Source: Spirochaetaceae bacterium
GTDB taxonomy: Bacteria; Spirochaetota; Spirochaetia; DSM-27196; PWMO01
Assembly: GCA_007693945.1 (NCBI GenBank)
Contig: RECP01000069.1
Span: 1 to 64,000 of the forward strand
Direction: 5' to 3'
DNA: 64,000 bases
Shown: positions 18,571 to 29,033 of the stretch, one piece after another
How positions within the stretch are numbered: position 1 is the stretch's first letter
How the letters are laid out: the number at the start of each line of letters is the position of its first letter
The notes under the pieces: generated by a model
Databases searched by the model: none
Told to the model about the DNA's origin: nothing
Seen by the model: the letters and a program-made list of their open reading frames with translations, nothing else
Translations under genes and position numbers: made by a program

Positions 18571-19932
18571 ATGTGCATGAACGTGCTGCTGCTCGGAATC
18601 AACGGCCGCTACAGCCACACCAATCTCGCGTTGCGCTACCTGCGCAACGAAGTCAGGGCCGAAGGACACGCGGCGCGCATCGTCGAGTTCGATATCAGCA
18701 CTCGTCGCCAGGACATCCTGGAAGCGATAACACTCGATGGCCCCGACGTGGTTCTGATCTCGGTCTATGTCTGGAACTCGCTGCTGGTTCGTACGCTGCT
18801 ACCGGATATACGGGCCCTGCTGCCCGAATGCCGTCTCATTCTGGGAGGGCCCGAAGTGTCGTACAGTGCCGCGGAATGGCTCGCATCCCATCCGGAGATT
18901 GATTTGATCGTTGTGGGGCACGCCGAGGAAGCGCTGCGGCAAGTTGCATCCGCCGGATTTGGCTGTCAGACCGCGGTAATTGCGGTGCCCAACCGGCCGT
19001 TCCAGGATGTGCCTTTCCCCTACCTCGAAGAGGATTTTGCCGTTCTGGCGCACCGCTACGTCTATTATGAATCCAGCCGCGGCTGTCCCTGCAGCTGCAG
19101 CTACTGCGTCTCGGGCCGTGATGATCAGACTCTCGATTTCCGCTCCGTCGAAACTGCAATCGAGGAACTGCAGCGGATCATCGCGCAGGAGTCGCGCTGG
19201 CGGGAGCCTCCGATCATCAAGCTTGTTGACCGCACGTTCAACGCCCGTCCGGACCGTGCGCGGGAGATCTGGCGCTATCTCATCGCTACCGACACGCGGG
19301 CAACGTTCCACTTCGAGATTCATCCGGCGTTCCTGACCGAAGCCGATATGCGCGTGCTGGAAACAGCGCCGCCGGGCCGTTTTCAGTTTGAGATCGGTGT
19401 GCAGTCGGTGCACGGACCCACGCTGGCGGCGATCGGCAGACCTCGGCGCTGGCAGCGGTTTGGTCCCGCAATCGAGCGGCTGATCAAGCTCGGCACGATC
19501 GCGGTCCATCTGGATCTGATCGTGGGCCTGCCACACGAGGACCTGCAGACCATGGCACGTTCAATTGATGCTATCATGGCGCTCAAGCCGACCCGGTTTG
19601 ACCTCGGTTTCCTGAAGAGCCTTCCCGGCACTGCCATCCGGGCGCAGGCAGAGCTCAACGGCCAGATTGCGATGCACCATCCCCCGTACCAGGTAATGGC
19701 AAACCGCTGGTTGAGCGTGGCCGATTTTGCCCGTCTGCGGCGCATAGAGCAGTTTATCGACGGGGTCTGGAATGCCTGTCACCTGGAAACGGAAATCGAC
19801 GCCTTGGCGCGGCGCTACGGCGGCTACTTTGCCGCCCTGGACGCGCTGCAGCGCTACGCCGTGCGGAGTGGCTACAATCCGGCAACGCGACGCTGCCACA
19901 AGGTCAAAGCGTTTCTGGATGCCGCCCGCTGA
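18571..19932 (+). CDS. B12-binding-type radical SAM protein, DUF4080-like
   Basis: Residues 1-130 form a cobalamin-binding-type Rossmann domain (LLLGINGRYSHTNLALRYL, ILGGPEVSY). The radical SAM cluster motif CxxxCxxC is Cys172, Cys176 and Cys179 within SRGCPCSCSYC. Residues after ~370 match the DUF4080 tail in layout. The reaction is unknown; relatives are annotated as oxidoreductases or methyltransferases. Whether cobalamin is really bound is uncertain, because the classic DxHxxG motif is not evident. The next small gene starts 19 bases downstream. Confidence 0.82.
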   Translation: MCMNVLLLGINGRYSHTNLALRYLRNEVRAEGHAARIVEFDISTRRQDILEAITLDGPDVVLISVYVWNSLLVRTLLPDIRALLPECRLILGGPEVSYSAAEWLASHPEIDLIVVGHAEEALRQVASAGFGCQTAVIAVPNRPFQDVPFPYLEEDFAVLAHRYVYYESSRGCPCSCSYCVSGRDDQTLDFRSVETAIEELQRIIAQESRWREPPIIKLVDRTFNARPDRAREIWRYLIATDTRATFHFEIHPAFLTEADMRVLETAPPGRFQFEIGVQSVHGPTLAAIGRPRRWQRFGPAIERLIKLGTIAVHLDLIVGLPHEDLQTMARSIDAIMALKPTRFDLGFLKSLPGTAIRAQAELNGQIAMHHPPYQVMANRWLSVADFARLRRIEQFIDGVWNACHLETEIDALARRYGGYFAALDALQRYAVRSGYNPATRRCHKVKAFLDAAR

Positions 19933-19938
19933 ATGCGC

Positions 19939-19944
19939 TACACT
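19939..19944 (+). promoter_or_regulatory. -10 box (TACACT) 7 bases before a small gene
   Basis: TACACT lies seven bases before the GTG at 19952, the same geometry as other putative leaderless starts in the window. No clear -35 box accompanies it. Confidence 0.25.
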
Positions 19945-19951
19945 GGGGCGT

Positions 19952-20197
19952 GTGATCGAGCACGTCCATACGATTCACTATCCCGAGGGAGATACGCGCG
20001 ACGTTGGGCGCGCGCTGCGCTACGGCGTGCTGGTAGACATCAACGGCGGAGAACTGGGGCTGCCGCTGGCCTCCGCCAGGATGATAGCGTACCGGGTCTG
20101 GAAGATATCCGGCGAGCAGACACGGAACCAGGAAATAACCCACTACTGGCTCGAGCAGGTGTACCCCGCCGAGTTGCGCGCGTACGCCGCCGAGTGA
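19952..20197 (+). CDS. Small protein of unknown function, 81 aa
   Basis: The short frame begins at GTG 19952 (VIEHVHTIHYPEG) and codes for a compact, mixed-charge protein without signal or membrane segment. Codon use and third-position GC match neighbouring genes, which supports it being real. I see no known domain; a WKISGEQTRNQEITHYWLEQ stretch is the most distinctive part. It is convergent with trpB2 and may be read through from the radical SAM gene. Confidence 0.5.
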   Translation: MIEHVHTIHYPEGDTRDVGRALRYGVLVDINGGELGLPLASARMIAYRVWKISGEQTRNQEITHYWLEQVYPAELRAYAAE

Positions 20198-20233
20198 GGC
20201 GCCGCCACGCGCAACCGGCGCTGCAAAGCGTTC

Positions 20234-21589
20234 TCAGATCGACGGCAAGCCCGCAAGCGCCATCGCGATCTCTTCCTCGGGGTAGTGATAGGCGATCAGC
20301 TTGTCGGCGTGGTAGTCCATATAGGCCTGAAGGTCGAAGTGACCATGGCCGCACAGGTTGAACAGGATCGACCGACTCTTGCCCTCCTCCCTGCAGCGTA
20401 ACGCCTCGCGGATCGCCCCGGCTACCGCGTGATTGGCCTCCGGCGCCGGCAGGATTCCCTCACAACGCGCAAACTGAACACCGGCGGCGAATGTCTCAGT
20501 CTGATCAACCGACGTAGCCTCAATCAGCTTCTGGTCCAGCAGGTGACTTACCAGCGGCGCCATGCCGTGGTAGCGAAGTCCTCCGGCATGGAACCCGGGT
20601 GGCACGAAGGTGCTGCCGAGGGTGTACATCTTTACCAGGGGCGTAAGGTGAGCGGTGTCTCCGAAGTCATAGGTAAACCTGCCCTTGGTCAGGCTGGGAC
20701 AGGCTGAGGGTTCGATCGCCACGACTCGTACGTCCTGTTCCCCGCGCAGCTTCTTTCCGATGAACGGAAACGCAATACCGGCAAAATTGGATCCCCCGCC
20801 GGTGCAGCCGACCAGAATGTCGGGGTAGTCATCGGCCAGTTCCATCTGCTCAATGGCTTCGATTCCAATGACGGTCTGGTGCAGTAGAACGTGGTTCAGT
20901 ACGCTACCCAGGGCGTACTTGGTACCCGGGTGCGTCACCGCGGCCTCAACGGCTTCCGAAATCGCGATTCCCAGCGAGCCGGTGGAATCCGGGTGTTCGG
21001 CGAGTATCGCGCGACCGGCAGCGGTCTCTTCGCTGGGGCTGGCGGTCACCGTGGCCCCGTAATTCTCTATCAAGCCACGCCGGTACGGTTTCTGATTGTA
21101 GCTCACGCGCACCATGTATACCTTGCAGTGCATGCCGAAAAAGGCGCACGCCATCGCAAGCGCACTGCCCCACTGGCCTGCCCCGGTCTCGGTCGCGAGC
21201 TGCGTCACACCTTCCTGCTTGTTGTAGTACGCCTGAGGCACGGACGTGTTCGGTTTGTGACTTCCGACCGGGCTGACGCCCTCATACTTGTAGTATATGC
21301 GCGCCGGAGTATCGAGGGCCTTCTCCAGCCGCCGGGCTCGGTACATCGGCGTTGGGCGCCACTGGCGCAGGATGTCACGCACCTCTTCGGGGATCTCGAT
21401 CCGCTGTTCGGTACTGACTTCCTGCATGATGAGAGCCATTGGGAACAATGGCGCGAGGTCATCCGGGCCTACCGGCTGGTGAGTTGCCGGGTGCAGAACC
21501 GGTGCAAGCGGCTGTTTGAGGTCGCTTTGAATGTTGTACCAGTGGGTCGGGATTCGCTCTTCGGGGAGATTGAACTTTATGGGATCCAT
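20234..21589 (-). CDS. TrpB-like PLP enzyme (tryptophan synthase beta, TrpB2 type)
   Basis: The 451-residue length and N-terminal extension ([15 protein letters not shown]) are typical of the TrpB2 group rather than the ~400-residue TrpB1. The PLP lysine sits in GSHKPNTS (~residue 112), followed by [12 protein letters not shown]. The phosphate loop GCTGGGSNF is present. TrpB2 condenses indole with serine; without trpA or other trp genes nearby it may salvage indole. The ATG at 21589 has an AGGAG ribosome site. Confidence 0.9.
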   Translation of the reverse strand: MDPIKFNLPEERIPTHWYNIQSDLKQPLAPVLHPATHQPVGPDDLAPLFPMALIMQEVSTEQRIEIPEEVRDILRQWRPTPMYRARRLEKALDTPARIYYKYEGVSPVGSHKPNTSVPQAYYNKQEGVTQLATETGAGQWGSALAMACAFFGMHCKVYMVRVSYNQKPYRRGLIENYGATVTASPSEETAAGRAILAEHPDSTGSLGIAISEAVEAAVTHPGTKYALGSVLNHVLLHQTVIGIEAIEQMELADDYPDILVGCTGGGSNFAGIAFPFIGKKLRGEQDVRVVAIEPSACPSLTKGRFTYDFGDTAHLTPLVKMYTLGSTFVPPGFHAGGLRYHGMAPLVSHLLDQKLIEATSVDQTETFAAGVQFARCEGILPAPEANHAVAGAIREALRCREEGKSRSILFNLCGHGHFDLQAYMDYHADKLIAYHYPEEEIAMALAGLPSI

Positions 21590-21660
21590 GGCAACTCCTG
21601 TTGTGCAGATTGAGTGCCGAATTGTAGCACCAGTACCAACCGAGGGTCAACGTCCGATTC

Positions 21661-21776
21661 GCTGCCGGCAGCAATTGTGGTTTTGGCCGTACGGGGGCGG
21701 TTGGCATGGAGCTCCTGGGGGTAAGGACAACGTTGGCGCGTGCGGCGCCGTACGGCCAGAATTGCTGCGCTGCCGG
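21661..21776 (-). repeat. Dispersed palindromic repeat, copy B (short form)
   Basis: The 187-base gap between trpB2 and the kinase gene contains an imperfect inverted repeat: GCAGCAATT plus TGGCCGTACGG on the left (21669-21693) and CCGTACGGCCA plus AATTGCTGC on the right (21748-21768). On the minus strand, 21718-21680 (CAGGAGCTCCATGCCAACCG and onward) is nearly identical to the right end of copy A. The long central part of A and C is missing, so this looks like an internally deleted copy. Confidence 0.65.
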
Positions 21777-22625
21777 TCAGTCGTAACGGCGTTGCATCGC
21801 CTCGCGCGCCTTCTGGAGGTTGAAATCCATGAAGTTGCGGTACCGGTCTTTGCACCAGAACGCCACGTGCATGCAGTTCATGACTTCACACCAGCGCAGG
21901 GCGTGCCGGTCATAGGTCGAACGTGCGCCGTAGCCGTCAAGAAAGAACTCTCGCGCCTGAACGCTGTTCATGTAGTTGCGCCGTTCGCGCAGGATCCATG
22001 CAAGCTCGTATTCGCGCCATCCGATCCCGGCAGACTCCCAGTCCAGAATCGCGGATACTTCACCGCGGTTGACCAGCACATTGGCGTCGTTGAGATCCCC
22101 GTGCACAAACACCTGATCGCGGTTATGAGGGGCGTTCTGTCGCAGCCAGTGAACCAGCTCCTGGAAGCGCGGATCGTCGAGTTCCTGTTCACCGAGCAAT
22201 CCGTACAGTGATGTGCGTTTCTGCGGCTGCCAGTCGAGCTTGATGGTATGCAGCCAACCGACTAACTCACCGAGTTGATGCAGCACACGGTTGGTCATGT
22301 GCGGCAGATGATTGTCGCTGAGCGGATTGAGAACATCGCGCAGAATTGTGCCGGGTCGCTCCTCCAGCGCCATGAAACTGCGGCGGCCGACCCCGTGCCA
22401 CAGGACGCGCGGCACGGGAAAGCTCTGCTGTCCCAGTACGACCAGTGCGTCACGCTCATTGTCCATGGTTGCGGTGGTGCTCTTGCACACTTTCAGATAG
22501 AGCCCGAGGGTCGAATTGCGGCATCGCGCCGTACAGCGATAAACTGAGTTCACCTCCGCGATACGGTTGCGTGTCGCCGAGAGGATCTCGACGTCCTGTG
22601 GTATTGCGTAGTCCGGAACGCGCAT
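21777..22625 (-). CDS. Aminoglycoside phosphotransferase/choline kinase-fold protein
   Basis: The 282-residue protein shows the APH catalytic loop FVHGDLNDANVLV and the metal-binding ILDWESAGIG motif, plus an LEERPGTILRD hinge. It is a small-molecule kinase; the substrate could be a sugar, choline, homoserine or an antibiotic and cannot be told from sequence. ATG 22625 is a plausible start but the ribosome site is weak. It is followed in the same direction by a dispersed repeat, not another gene. Confidence 0.8.
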   Translation of the reverse strand: MRVPDYAIPQDVEILSATRNRIAEVNSVYRCTARCRNSTLGLYLKVCKSTTATMDNERDALVVLGQQSFPVPRVLWHGVGRRSFMALEERPGTILRDVLNPLSDNHLPHMTNRVLHQLGELVGWLHTIKLDWQPQKRTSLYGLLGEQELDDPRFQELVHWLRQNAPHNRDQVFVHGDLNDANVLVNRGEVSAILDWESAGIGWREYELAWILRERRNYMNSVQAREFFLDGYGARSTYDRHALRWCEVMNCMHVAFWCKDRYRNFMDFNLQKAREAMQRRYD

Positions 22626-22643
22626 GCTTTCTGACTGTGCCTG

Positions 22644-23405
22644 CTAACCAAAGTCGGGGACGTCGAGGTACTCCAGAATCTCATCGCAGGCGTCAAAGAG
22701 CAGCTGAAGCGCGTCACGGACGGCAACGCCGCGCAGTTCGGTCTCGCGATCGAGTTCGCTGTAGGTCAACTCGGACTCGCCGTTCTGGCACAGAATGCCG
22801 TCCCCGTCAAGATCGTCGATCAGCTCACCGGCAAAGCGGTGCACGCGCCCGAAGAAGGTATTGGAGTCGATGACCACGGCGTGCCGCATCTCCACCATGC
22901 GCTTGAGCATGTCCTGCTCATAGGTCTTGGAGTAATTGCCCTCCTGGATCCGCAGTGCTTCGTCACAGTAGTTGGCGACACGGCGTGACAACTGACTGAA
23001 CTGGTGGTAGAACCCGTCGCGTTCAACCGAGTACTTCACGTCGAGTTTCAGCTTGCGTTCACTGAACAGACCGATGAACTCTTCTTCAAAATAGCGCAGG
23101 TATAGCAGTAGCGCCTGAACATCGCGCACCTGGGTCGAATGAGTTCTGAGCACGTCAGGATAGCGTTTCTCCAGGGAGGCCAGAATCGCGAAGCGTTCAT
23201 CGTCGGTAGTGGCGTGCATTTCGGCACCACTCTCGAGAAACAGGTTGTCGATCTTCAGCCGCTCCTGCTCGAGTTGCGTGAGTTCGTCGACAATGGTGCG
23301 TTGCGACAGAGAGTCGCCGGCGGCACGCAGTCTGCCCTGTAGCTGGCGAATGCGCTTCAGAACAGCGTGATAGCTCGCTTGAAGGTTTTCCGTATAGTCC
23401 TGCAT
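22644..23405 (-). CDS. Helical protein of unknown function
   Basis: This 253-residue soluble protein is mainly amphipathic helix, with coiled-coil-like heptads at ~10-65 (LKRIRQLQGRLRAAGDSL and onward) and acidic C-terminal residues. I recognise no family. The frame is open to 23435, but ATG 23405 follows GGGGACC and is the better start. It lies 18 bases upstream of the APH-like kinase in the same direction, so the two probably form an operon transcribed from near 23445, where TATACT occurs on the minus strand. Confidence 0.6.
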   Translation of the reverse strand: MQDYTENLQASYHAVLKRIRQLQGRLRAAGDSLSQRTIVDELTQLEQERLKIDNLFLESGAEMHATTDDERFAILASLEKRYPDVLRTHSTQVRDVQALLLYLRYFEEEFIGLFSERKLKLDVKYSVERDGFYHQFSQLSRRVANYCDEALRIQEGNYSKTYEQDMLKRMVEMRHAVVIDSNTFFGRVHRFAGELIDDLDGDGILCQNGESELTYSELDRETELRGVAVRDALQLLFDACDEILEYLDVPDFG

Positions 23406-23482
23406 TGGTCCCCGGTTGTTGCGTAAACGGTACAACCACTCTCAAGTATAGAGCAAAAACGGCGTAATGCAACCGTTGAACA

Positions 23483-23749
23483 CGCGACTCACAAATCCGC
23501 ATTCTGACCGCACGGAGCCGGTTGGCATACATATGACTGCGCGCCTGCCGTGAGAGTGCCCCTCTTCGCTTGTCCTGGCAAAGCCTGCGGAGACGCTCCG
23601 GGGGGCACTCTCCGGCGCGGCGCACCGTACCTGGTCTGCCAACCGGCTCCGTGCAGACAAACGCGACGCCTGACTTCGCTGCTGCAGACAGACAGTCCAA
23701 GGCGCCCGTGGCGATAAACGGTCCAAATGCGAACCGCTGTCCGCGACTC
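23483..23749 (+). repeat. Dispersed palindromic repeat, copy C (most complete)
   Basis: The gap 23406-23776 contains a nested palindrome. An 18-base perfect inverted repeat (GCACGGAGCCGGTTGGCA at 23510-23527, its complement at 23637-23654) encloses an 11-base one (GAGAGTGCCCC at 23552-23562, complement at 23602-23612). A right module (23655-23736) and an imperfect outer inverted pair (CCGCATTCTGACCG near 23497, CGGTCCAAATGCGAACCG at 23719-23736) complete it. CGCGACTC occurs at both flanks (23483-23490 and 23742-23749), which could be an 8-bp target duplication. Confidence 0.8.
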
Positions 23750-23776
23750 TCACAGACGTGATGCGGGGTGATGGTT

Positions 23777-24124
23777 TCAGAAGATCGGCTTCAGACCCGC
23801 CCGGTAGAGTTCGCCGGCCGCCCGGAAGACTGAATAGGCAGTGCTGAGAAGCACTATTTCGTTCTGCTCTGCGAGTGACCGCATCTCGGCGGTGACCTTC
23901 TTGTTACGCCCGAACAGAACCACGTGGATATCGGACATCATTGCCGTTCGTACCGTCTGGGCGTTGGACAGGCCGGTGATCAGCAATACCTGGTCGGCGG
24001 TCACCGTGAGGACATCGCTCATCAGGTCCGATGCGAACCCGTAGCTCACGGCGTGGTTGTGGCTTATGTCGGTGCTGGTCACAATTGACCCGTTAACTAT
24101 CTTGACTATTTCCTCGACCGTCAT
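23777..24124 (-). CDS. DRTGG-domain protein
   Basis: The 115-residue protein looks like a stand-alone DRTGG domain (SDVLTVTADQVLLITGLSNAQTVRTAMMSDIHVVLFGR), a module otherwise found in phosphotransacetylases, CBS proteins and near iron hydrogenase genes. It probably binds a small ligand or nucleotide and has no enzymatic motif. The ATG at 24124 has AGGTGG upstream. No partner gene is adjacent. Confidence 0.7.
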   Translation of the reverse strand: MTVEEIVKIVNGSIVTSTDISHNHAVSYGFASDLMSDVLTVTADQVLLITGLSNAQTVRTAMMSDIHVVLFGRNKKVTAEMRSLAEQNEIVLLSTAYSVFRAAGELYRAGLKPIF

Positions 24125-24349
24125 CTTTGCTATACCACCTGAAGAGAGAGAACTGTGGAACTCAGTGTATACTGATCGCGCGCCGGGCGTACAGTAGTCT
24201 GAGTGCGGTCGTCACGATCACGGCATAGCCGGCGTGAACCCGTCGTCCGCCGAAGAACACAAACAGCGGATTTCTTCTGCTAAAGGTTGTATATTGCCGC
24301 CATATGGTGTATAGAATGAGTGTACAACATTATATATGGGGGTGTTTGC

Positions 24350-27300
24350 GTGAAGATCGCACGTCGGTTTACAGATAACAGCTCAGGACCGTACAAGGGC
24401 ATAACCTGGGATACGCGGGTCTCCGAAATCAGGAACCCTGACGGCTCGGTCATATTTCGCAAGGAAGACGTGGTGGTGCCGTCGAGTTGGTCACAGATTG
24501 CAACCGATATCCTGGCACAGAAGTACTTTCGCAAATCCGGAGTTCCCTCGAGCAACGGACACGGCGACCAGGAATACGACGCGCGACAGGTATTCCACCG
24601 ATTGGCCCACACCTGGACTATCTGGGGTGAACGCGCCGGCTATTTTGACACCGGAGAAGACGCTCGGGCCTTCTACGAAGAAATGTGCTATATGCTGGCG
24701 CACCAGATGGGAGCGCCCAACTCTCCCCAGTGGTTCAACACCGGTCTGCACGCCGCCTACGGCATCGAAGGGCCGGCGCAGGGACACTTCTACGTTGAAC
24801 CGCAAAGCGGAGAGGTCAAACCGTCGCAGAGTGCCTACGAACGGCCTCAGCCGCACGCCTGTTTCATAATGGACGTCAAGGACGACCTGGTCAATGAAGG
24901 CGGCATCATGGATCTGGTAACACGTGAGGCGCGGCTGTTCAAGTACGGTTCCGGCACCGGCTCCAATTTTTCGCGCCTTCGCGGCGAGACCGAACCGCTG
25001 TCCGGTGGGGGAGTTTCCTCGGGACTGCTTTCGTTCCTTAAGATAGCGGATCGCTCGGCGGCGGCAATCAAAAGCGGCGGTACCACGCGTCGGGCCGCCA
25101 AGATGGTGACCCTTGATGCAGATCACCCTGATATCGAACGCTACGTGGAGTGGAAAGCTGCCGAGGAGTACAAGGTCGCCAGTATGGTTGCCGGAAGTCG
25201 CATTATCGCACGGCGAGTGCGCGCGATGCTCGAAGCCATCAAACAGTACGGCGCGGACCTGCAGGCGGCCTGCGATCCCGATCGTAATCCGCAGTTACGT
25301 CAGGCGGTGATGCAGGCAATGGACTGCGAGATTCCAACCTCGCTCATTCACCAGGTTCTGCAGCGTGCCCAGGAAGGTGATCTCGAGCCGTTGCTGATGG
25401 AGTTCACTACCGAATGGGACGCCGAGGCGTACAACACGGTCAGTGGGCAGTCGTCCAACAATTCGGTGCGCGTCGCCAATCAGTTCATGCAGGCGGTTAT
25501 CGAAGACACGGACTGGAACCTCGTTGCGCGGACCGACGGGTCGGTGCGCAAGACGATCAAGGCGCGTGAGCTTTGGCATAGCATGGCGCGCACATCGTGG
25601 CAGTGTGCTGACCCGGGCCTGCAGTTTCACAGCACAATCAACGAATGGCACACCTGCCCTGAAGACGGCGAGATCCGCGCTTCCAACCCGTGCAGCGAGT
25701 ACATGTTTCTCGATGATACGGCGTGTAACCTGGCGTCGCTCAACCTGCTGACCTTCTATGACACCGACAAGGACATCTTCGATATCGAGTCCTACCTGCA
25801 CGCAATTCGTCTCTGGACGATCGTGCTCGAGATCAGTGTGGTCATGGCGCAGTTCCCGAGTCGAGAGGTAGCGCGCAAGAGCTACGATTACCGTACCCTC
25901 GGCCTGGGATACGCCAACCTGGGCACCTTGCTGATGGTGATGGGGCTGCCGTACGACGGTGACGAGGGACGTGCGACGGCGGCTGCGCTTTCCGCCATTC
26001 TGACCGGGGAAGCGTACGCCACTTCGGCGCAGATGGCCGCCGACGCGGGGCCGTTTGCGCGTTATGAGGCCAACAAGCAGCACATGCAGCGCGTGATCCG
26101 CAATCACCGGCGCGCGGCTTACAACGCTCCGCAGGAAGAGTATGAAGAGCTGACTATCCTCCCGCGTGGTATTGATGAGAAGCTCTGTCCCGCCGATCTG
26201 GTAGAGACCGCTCGCCGTTCGTGGGACCGTGCGCTGGAATTGGGTCTGCAATACGGCTATCGCAACGCGCAGGCCACTGCGATTGCCCCAACCGGCACAA
26301 TCGGTCTGGTCATGGATTGCGATACCACCGGCGTTGAGCCCGACTTCGCGCTGGTCAAGTTCAAGAAGCTGGCCGGGGGAGGCTATTTCAAAATCATCAA
26401 CCGATCGATTCCGCCGGCACTCAGGAAACTGGGTTACTCCAAGAAGCAGGTGCGCGAGATCATCGAATACTGTCTCGGCCACGCTGCGCTCGATGATGCA
26501 CCGGGCGTGAGCCGCGAGAAACTGGCCGCCAGGGGTTTCAGTCAGAAGACTCTCGACGAAGTCGATGCTTCGCTCAAGAACGCCTTTAACCTGGCCGGCG
26601 TCATCAATCACTACGTACTCGGACAGCACGTTATGGAACAGGAGCTCGGTGTGCCCGAGGCAACCTATAGCCTGCCCGGATTTGACCTGCTGAAACACCT
26701 TGGCTTCACGCAGCAGGAGATCGACGCGGCGGAGATCCACGCCTGCGGAGCGATGACCGTTGAGGGCTGTCCGCATCTCAAGCCGGAACACCTGCCTGTC
26801 TTTGATACCGCCAGTCCTTCGGGGCGGCTGGGAACCCGTTCGATCAGCTGGCGGGGACACGTAGAGATGATGGCCGCCGTGCAGCCGTTTGTTTCGGGCG
26901 CTATCTCCAAGACAATCAACATGCCCAACGCGGTCACAATTAGCGAGGTCGAGGAGGCTCACATGCTCTCGTGGCGCCTGATGCTCAAGTCGATCGCACT
27001 CTACCGTGACGGCTCCAAACTGAGTCAGCCGTTGAGCAGTCTGGGAGCCGGCGCCGACAGAATTGCCGAGAAACTGCTGACGCTCAAGTCCGGGATACCC
27101 GCGGCAACCGATCTGTCTGCCGGCGACTCACCGCGAGTGCAGACCCGGGCACAGCGACGCGCGTTGCCCGGGCGTCGCGTCGGCTACACGCAGAAGGCCA
27201 AGATCGGCAATCACAGCCTGTTTATCCGGACCGGACAGTACGTGGACGGCAGTTTGGGCGAAATCTTTCTTGATATGCACAAGGAAGGCGCAGCATTCCG

Positions 27301-27913
27301 ATCGCTGGTCAACAGTTTTGCGATTGCGGTCTCACTGGGGCTGCAGTACGGCGTGCCGCTGGAAGAGTACGTCGACGCCTTCACCTTCACCCGTTTCGAG
27401 CCCAACGGTATCGTCAGCGGCCACGATAACATAAAGATGGCGACTTCGGTGCTGGATCTGGTGTTCCGTGATCTCGCGCTGTCGTACCTCAACCGCACCG
27501 ACCTGGTTCAGGTGAAGCCCGAAGATCTGATTGCCACATCGACGCTGGCGAACGGCTCCGCCGCGGATTCCCGGCCGGCTGACTCCGGTCCGCCGCCGGA
27601 GACAGCCGCACCCGCATCGGAACCGGAGGGCGCTCAGTTGTCCGAACAACCCGATCGCGCTCATGCCGAAGGGCGCACCGCCGTCCCCCAGCCCGCCTCG
27701 GCGCCGATGTCCCGAGCCCGCGGCGGTACCGGAACGACTGCTCGATCAAAGCGCGGCACGTCGGCCGTACAGGATGCCGGCCGCGAGCGCAAACTGGCGC
27801 GGTTGAAGGGCTACGAGGGTGACCCCTGTTCTACCTGCGGACACTTCACCCTGCTGCGGAACGGAACGTGCATGAAATGCGATACGTGCGGATCCACTAC
27901 CGGCTGTTCGTAG
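24350..27913 (+). CDS. nrdJ: Adenosylcobalamin-dependent (class II) ribonucleotide reductase
   Basis: This 1187-residue enzyme makes deoxyribonucleotides with coenzyme B12 and works with or without oxygen. The N-terminus carries the RNR lead ([15 protein letters not shown]) and SPQWFNTG motif; the active-site segment [21 protein letters not shown] places a catalytic cysteine at Cys448. A TSCPD-type domain lies at ~950-1060 and the last 30 residues hold redox or zinc CxxC pairs ([14 protein letters not shown]). Length is normal, so there is no intein. GTG 24350 has GGGGGTG at 24338-24344. The region 24125-24349 upstream shows only AT-rich stretches and no clear B12 riboswitch. Confidence 0.96.
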   Translation: MKIARRFTDNSSGPYKGITWDTRVSEIRNPDGSVIFRKEDVVVPSSWSQIATDILAQKYFRKSGVPSSNGHGDQEYDARQVFHRLAHTWTIWGERAGYFDTGEDARAFYEEMCYMLAHQMGAPNSPQWFNTGLHAAYGIEGPAQGHFYVEPQSGEVKPSQSAYERPQPHACFIMDVKDDLVNEGGIMDLVTREARLFKYGSGTGSNFSRLRGETEPLSGGGVSSGLLSFLKIADRSAAAIKSGGTTRRAAKMVTLDADHPDIERYVEWKAAEEYKVASMVAGSRIIARRVRAMLEAIKQYGADLQAACDPDRNPQLRQAVMQAMDCEIPTSLIHQVLQRAQEGDLEPLLMEFTTEWDAEAYNTVSGQSSNNSVRVANQFMQAVIEDTDWNLVARTDGSVRKTIKARELWHSMARTSWQCADPGLQFHSTINEWHTCPEDGEIRASNPCSEYMFLDDTACNLASLNLLTFYDTDKDIFDIESYLHAIRLWTIVLEISVVMAQFPSREVARKSYDYRTLGLGYANLGTLLMVMGLPYDGDEGRATAAALSAILTGEAYATSAQMAADAGPFARYEANKQHMQRVIRNHRRAAYNAPQEEYEELTILPRGIDEKLCPADLVETARRSWDRALELGLQYGYRNAQATAIAPTGTIGLVMDCDTTGVEPDFALVKFKKLAGGGYFKIINRSIPPALRKLGYSKKQVREIIEYCLGHAALDDAPGVSREKLAARGFSQKTLDEVDASLKNAFNLAGVINHYVLGQHVMEQELGVPEATYSLPGFDLLKHLGFTQQEIDAAEIHACGAMTVEGCPHLKPEHLPVFDTASPSGRLGTRSISWRGHVEMMAAVQPFVSGAISKTINMPNAVTISEVEEAHMLSWRLMLKSIALYRDGSKLSQPLSSLGAGADRIAEKLLTLKSGIPAATDLSAGDSPRVQTRAQRRALPGRRVGYTQKAKIGNHSLFIRTGQYVDGSLGEIFLDMHKEGAAFRSLVNSFAIAVSLGLQYGVPLEEYVDAFTFTRFEPNGIVSGHDNIKMATSVLDLVFRDLALSYLNRTDLVQVKPEDLIATSTLANGSAADSRPADSGPPPETAAPASEPEGAQLSEQPDRAHAEGRTAVPQPASAPMSRARGGTGTTARSKRGTSAVQDAGRERKLARLKGYEGDPCSTCGHFTLLRNGTCMKCDTCGSTTGCS

Positions 27914-29031
27914 TCGCGGCGCTGGCCCTGGCCGGCTGCCGCAGCGTACCGCTGCCGGACGTTGCAGTTGAACCACCGCGTGACCCCGTCGTCCCGGTGG
28001 TGAGTGCCCAGATCCTGCGCTGGCGTGACGGCTCCCGCGCCGCGGCCTCACTGACCTTTGACGACAGCACGCTGGATCACTACCTGCTGGCTGCGCCGGA
28101 ACTCGACCGCCGCGGCTTGCACGGTACCTTCTTTGTCATAACCGGGGTGATGCAGCATGGCGTCTGGGATGACTTTGGTACCCGGCGACTTCAGTTCAGC
28201 TGGAATCAGGCCCGCCGCCTGGCGGCGCGCGGCCACGAGATCGGCAGCCATTCGCACACCCATCCCGATGTTTCGGCACTGCCGTTCGCGCGCGCCGAGC
28301 TGCAGCTGTTGAAATCGCTGCAACGACTGCAGCGCGAGATTCCGCGGCAACACGGAATCACCTTTGCCTGGCCCTACTGGCGCAGCACCGAAACCACGCG
28401 GGCGCTTGCGTCCCGCTACTACATCGCGTCTCGCGCGGGGCAGGCAACTACGCCGCGCTACCGTGCAGTCGGCCCGGTTGGAGCGCGTCCCGAGGACATG
28501 CAGCGCGTCAATGCGCTTGGTACCCGGCCGGTCGAGACGCTGGACGTGTGGCAGGAAGCTCTGCACGAGATACTCGACGACGGGGGATGGGCCGTTCTGT
28601 CGCTGCACGGCATCGATGACGGTGTTATCCCGCGCGAGGCGATCGGCTGGCAGCCACTGTCGTTGGAGACCTACCGGGATCTGCTGGACGTTCTGGTGAG
28701 TCAGGACTTCTGGGTTGCCCCGTTCGGCGAGGTTGTAAAATACCTGGAGCGGCGCGACACAACGCATCTGCACGTGTACGCTGATGACGACCAACGGGTG
28801 ATTATCGACGTACACTCGCCGCTGGACCCCCAGATCTACAACGTGCCACTCAGTGTGCGTCTGACGCTGCCGCCGACATGGCACGACGTCGAGATCAGCG
28901 CCGACGGCCAACCGCTGGCATGGCACGCTACTTCGGCGGCGGTAGTGATTGAACTGCCGGCAGAGGCCAGTAAGCTCAGCGTAATCCCTTCTGCGACACC
29001 CGGCGCGTCCATTGCCGCGCACAGCCGCTGA
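27877..29031 (+). CDS. Polysaccharide deacetylase-like lipoprotein (NodB fold)
   Basis: ATG 27877 gives a lipoprotein signal with Leu-Ala-Gly-Cys (Cys21). The NodB domain (~60-290) has the first motif LTFDDST and the second motif SHSHTHPD; the middle histidines should bind the metal. It probably removes acetyl or other N-acyl groups from an envelope polysaccharide. The first motif has one Asp pair followed by Ser rather than the common TFDDGP. A C-terminal beta-rich domain (~295-384) follows. The gene begins 37 bases inside nrdJ in another frame, implying readthrough from nrdJ. Confidence 0.82.
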   Translation: MRYVRIHYRLFVVAALALAGCRSVPLPDVAVEPPRDPVVPVVSAQILRWRDGSRAAASLTFDDSTLDHYLLAAPELDRRGLHGTFFVITGVMQHGVWDDFGTRRLQFSWNQARRLAARGHEIGSHSHTHPDVSALPFARAELQLLKSLQRLQREIPRQHGITFAWPYWRSTETTRALASRYYIASRAGQATTPRYRAVGPVGARPEDMQRVNALGTRPVETLDVWQEALHEILDDGGWAVLSLHGIDDGVIPREAIGWQPLSLETYRDLLDVLVSQDFWVAPFGEVVKYLERRDTTHLHVYADDDQRVIIDVHSPLDPQIYNVPLSVRLTLPPTWHDVEISADGQPLAWHATSAAVVIELPAEASKLSVIPSATPGASIAAHSR

Positions 29032-29033
29032 AA

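Noticed and set aside
24125-24349. Cobalamin riboswitch or NrdR boxes before nrdJ
   Set aside because: No B12-box (GCCACTG-like) or long riboswitch fold is visible. ACAACATTATATATGG resembles half of an NrdR pair, but the second box is too weak to report.
25295-26962. 555-codon open frame on the strand opposite nrdJ
   Set aside because: It mirrors nrdJ codon structure in GC-rich DNA, has no recognisable domain or ribosome site, and nrdJ is certain.
24350-27913. Intein in nrdJ
   Set aside because: Length and continuous family motifs are normal for a class II reductase; no splicing motifs seen.
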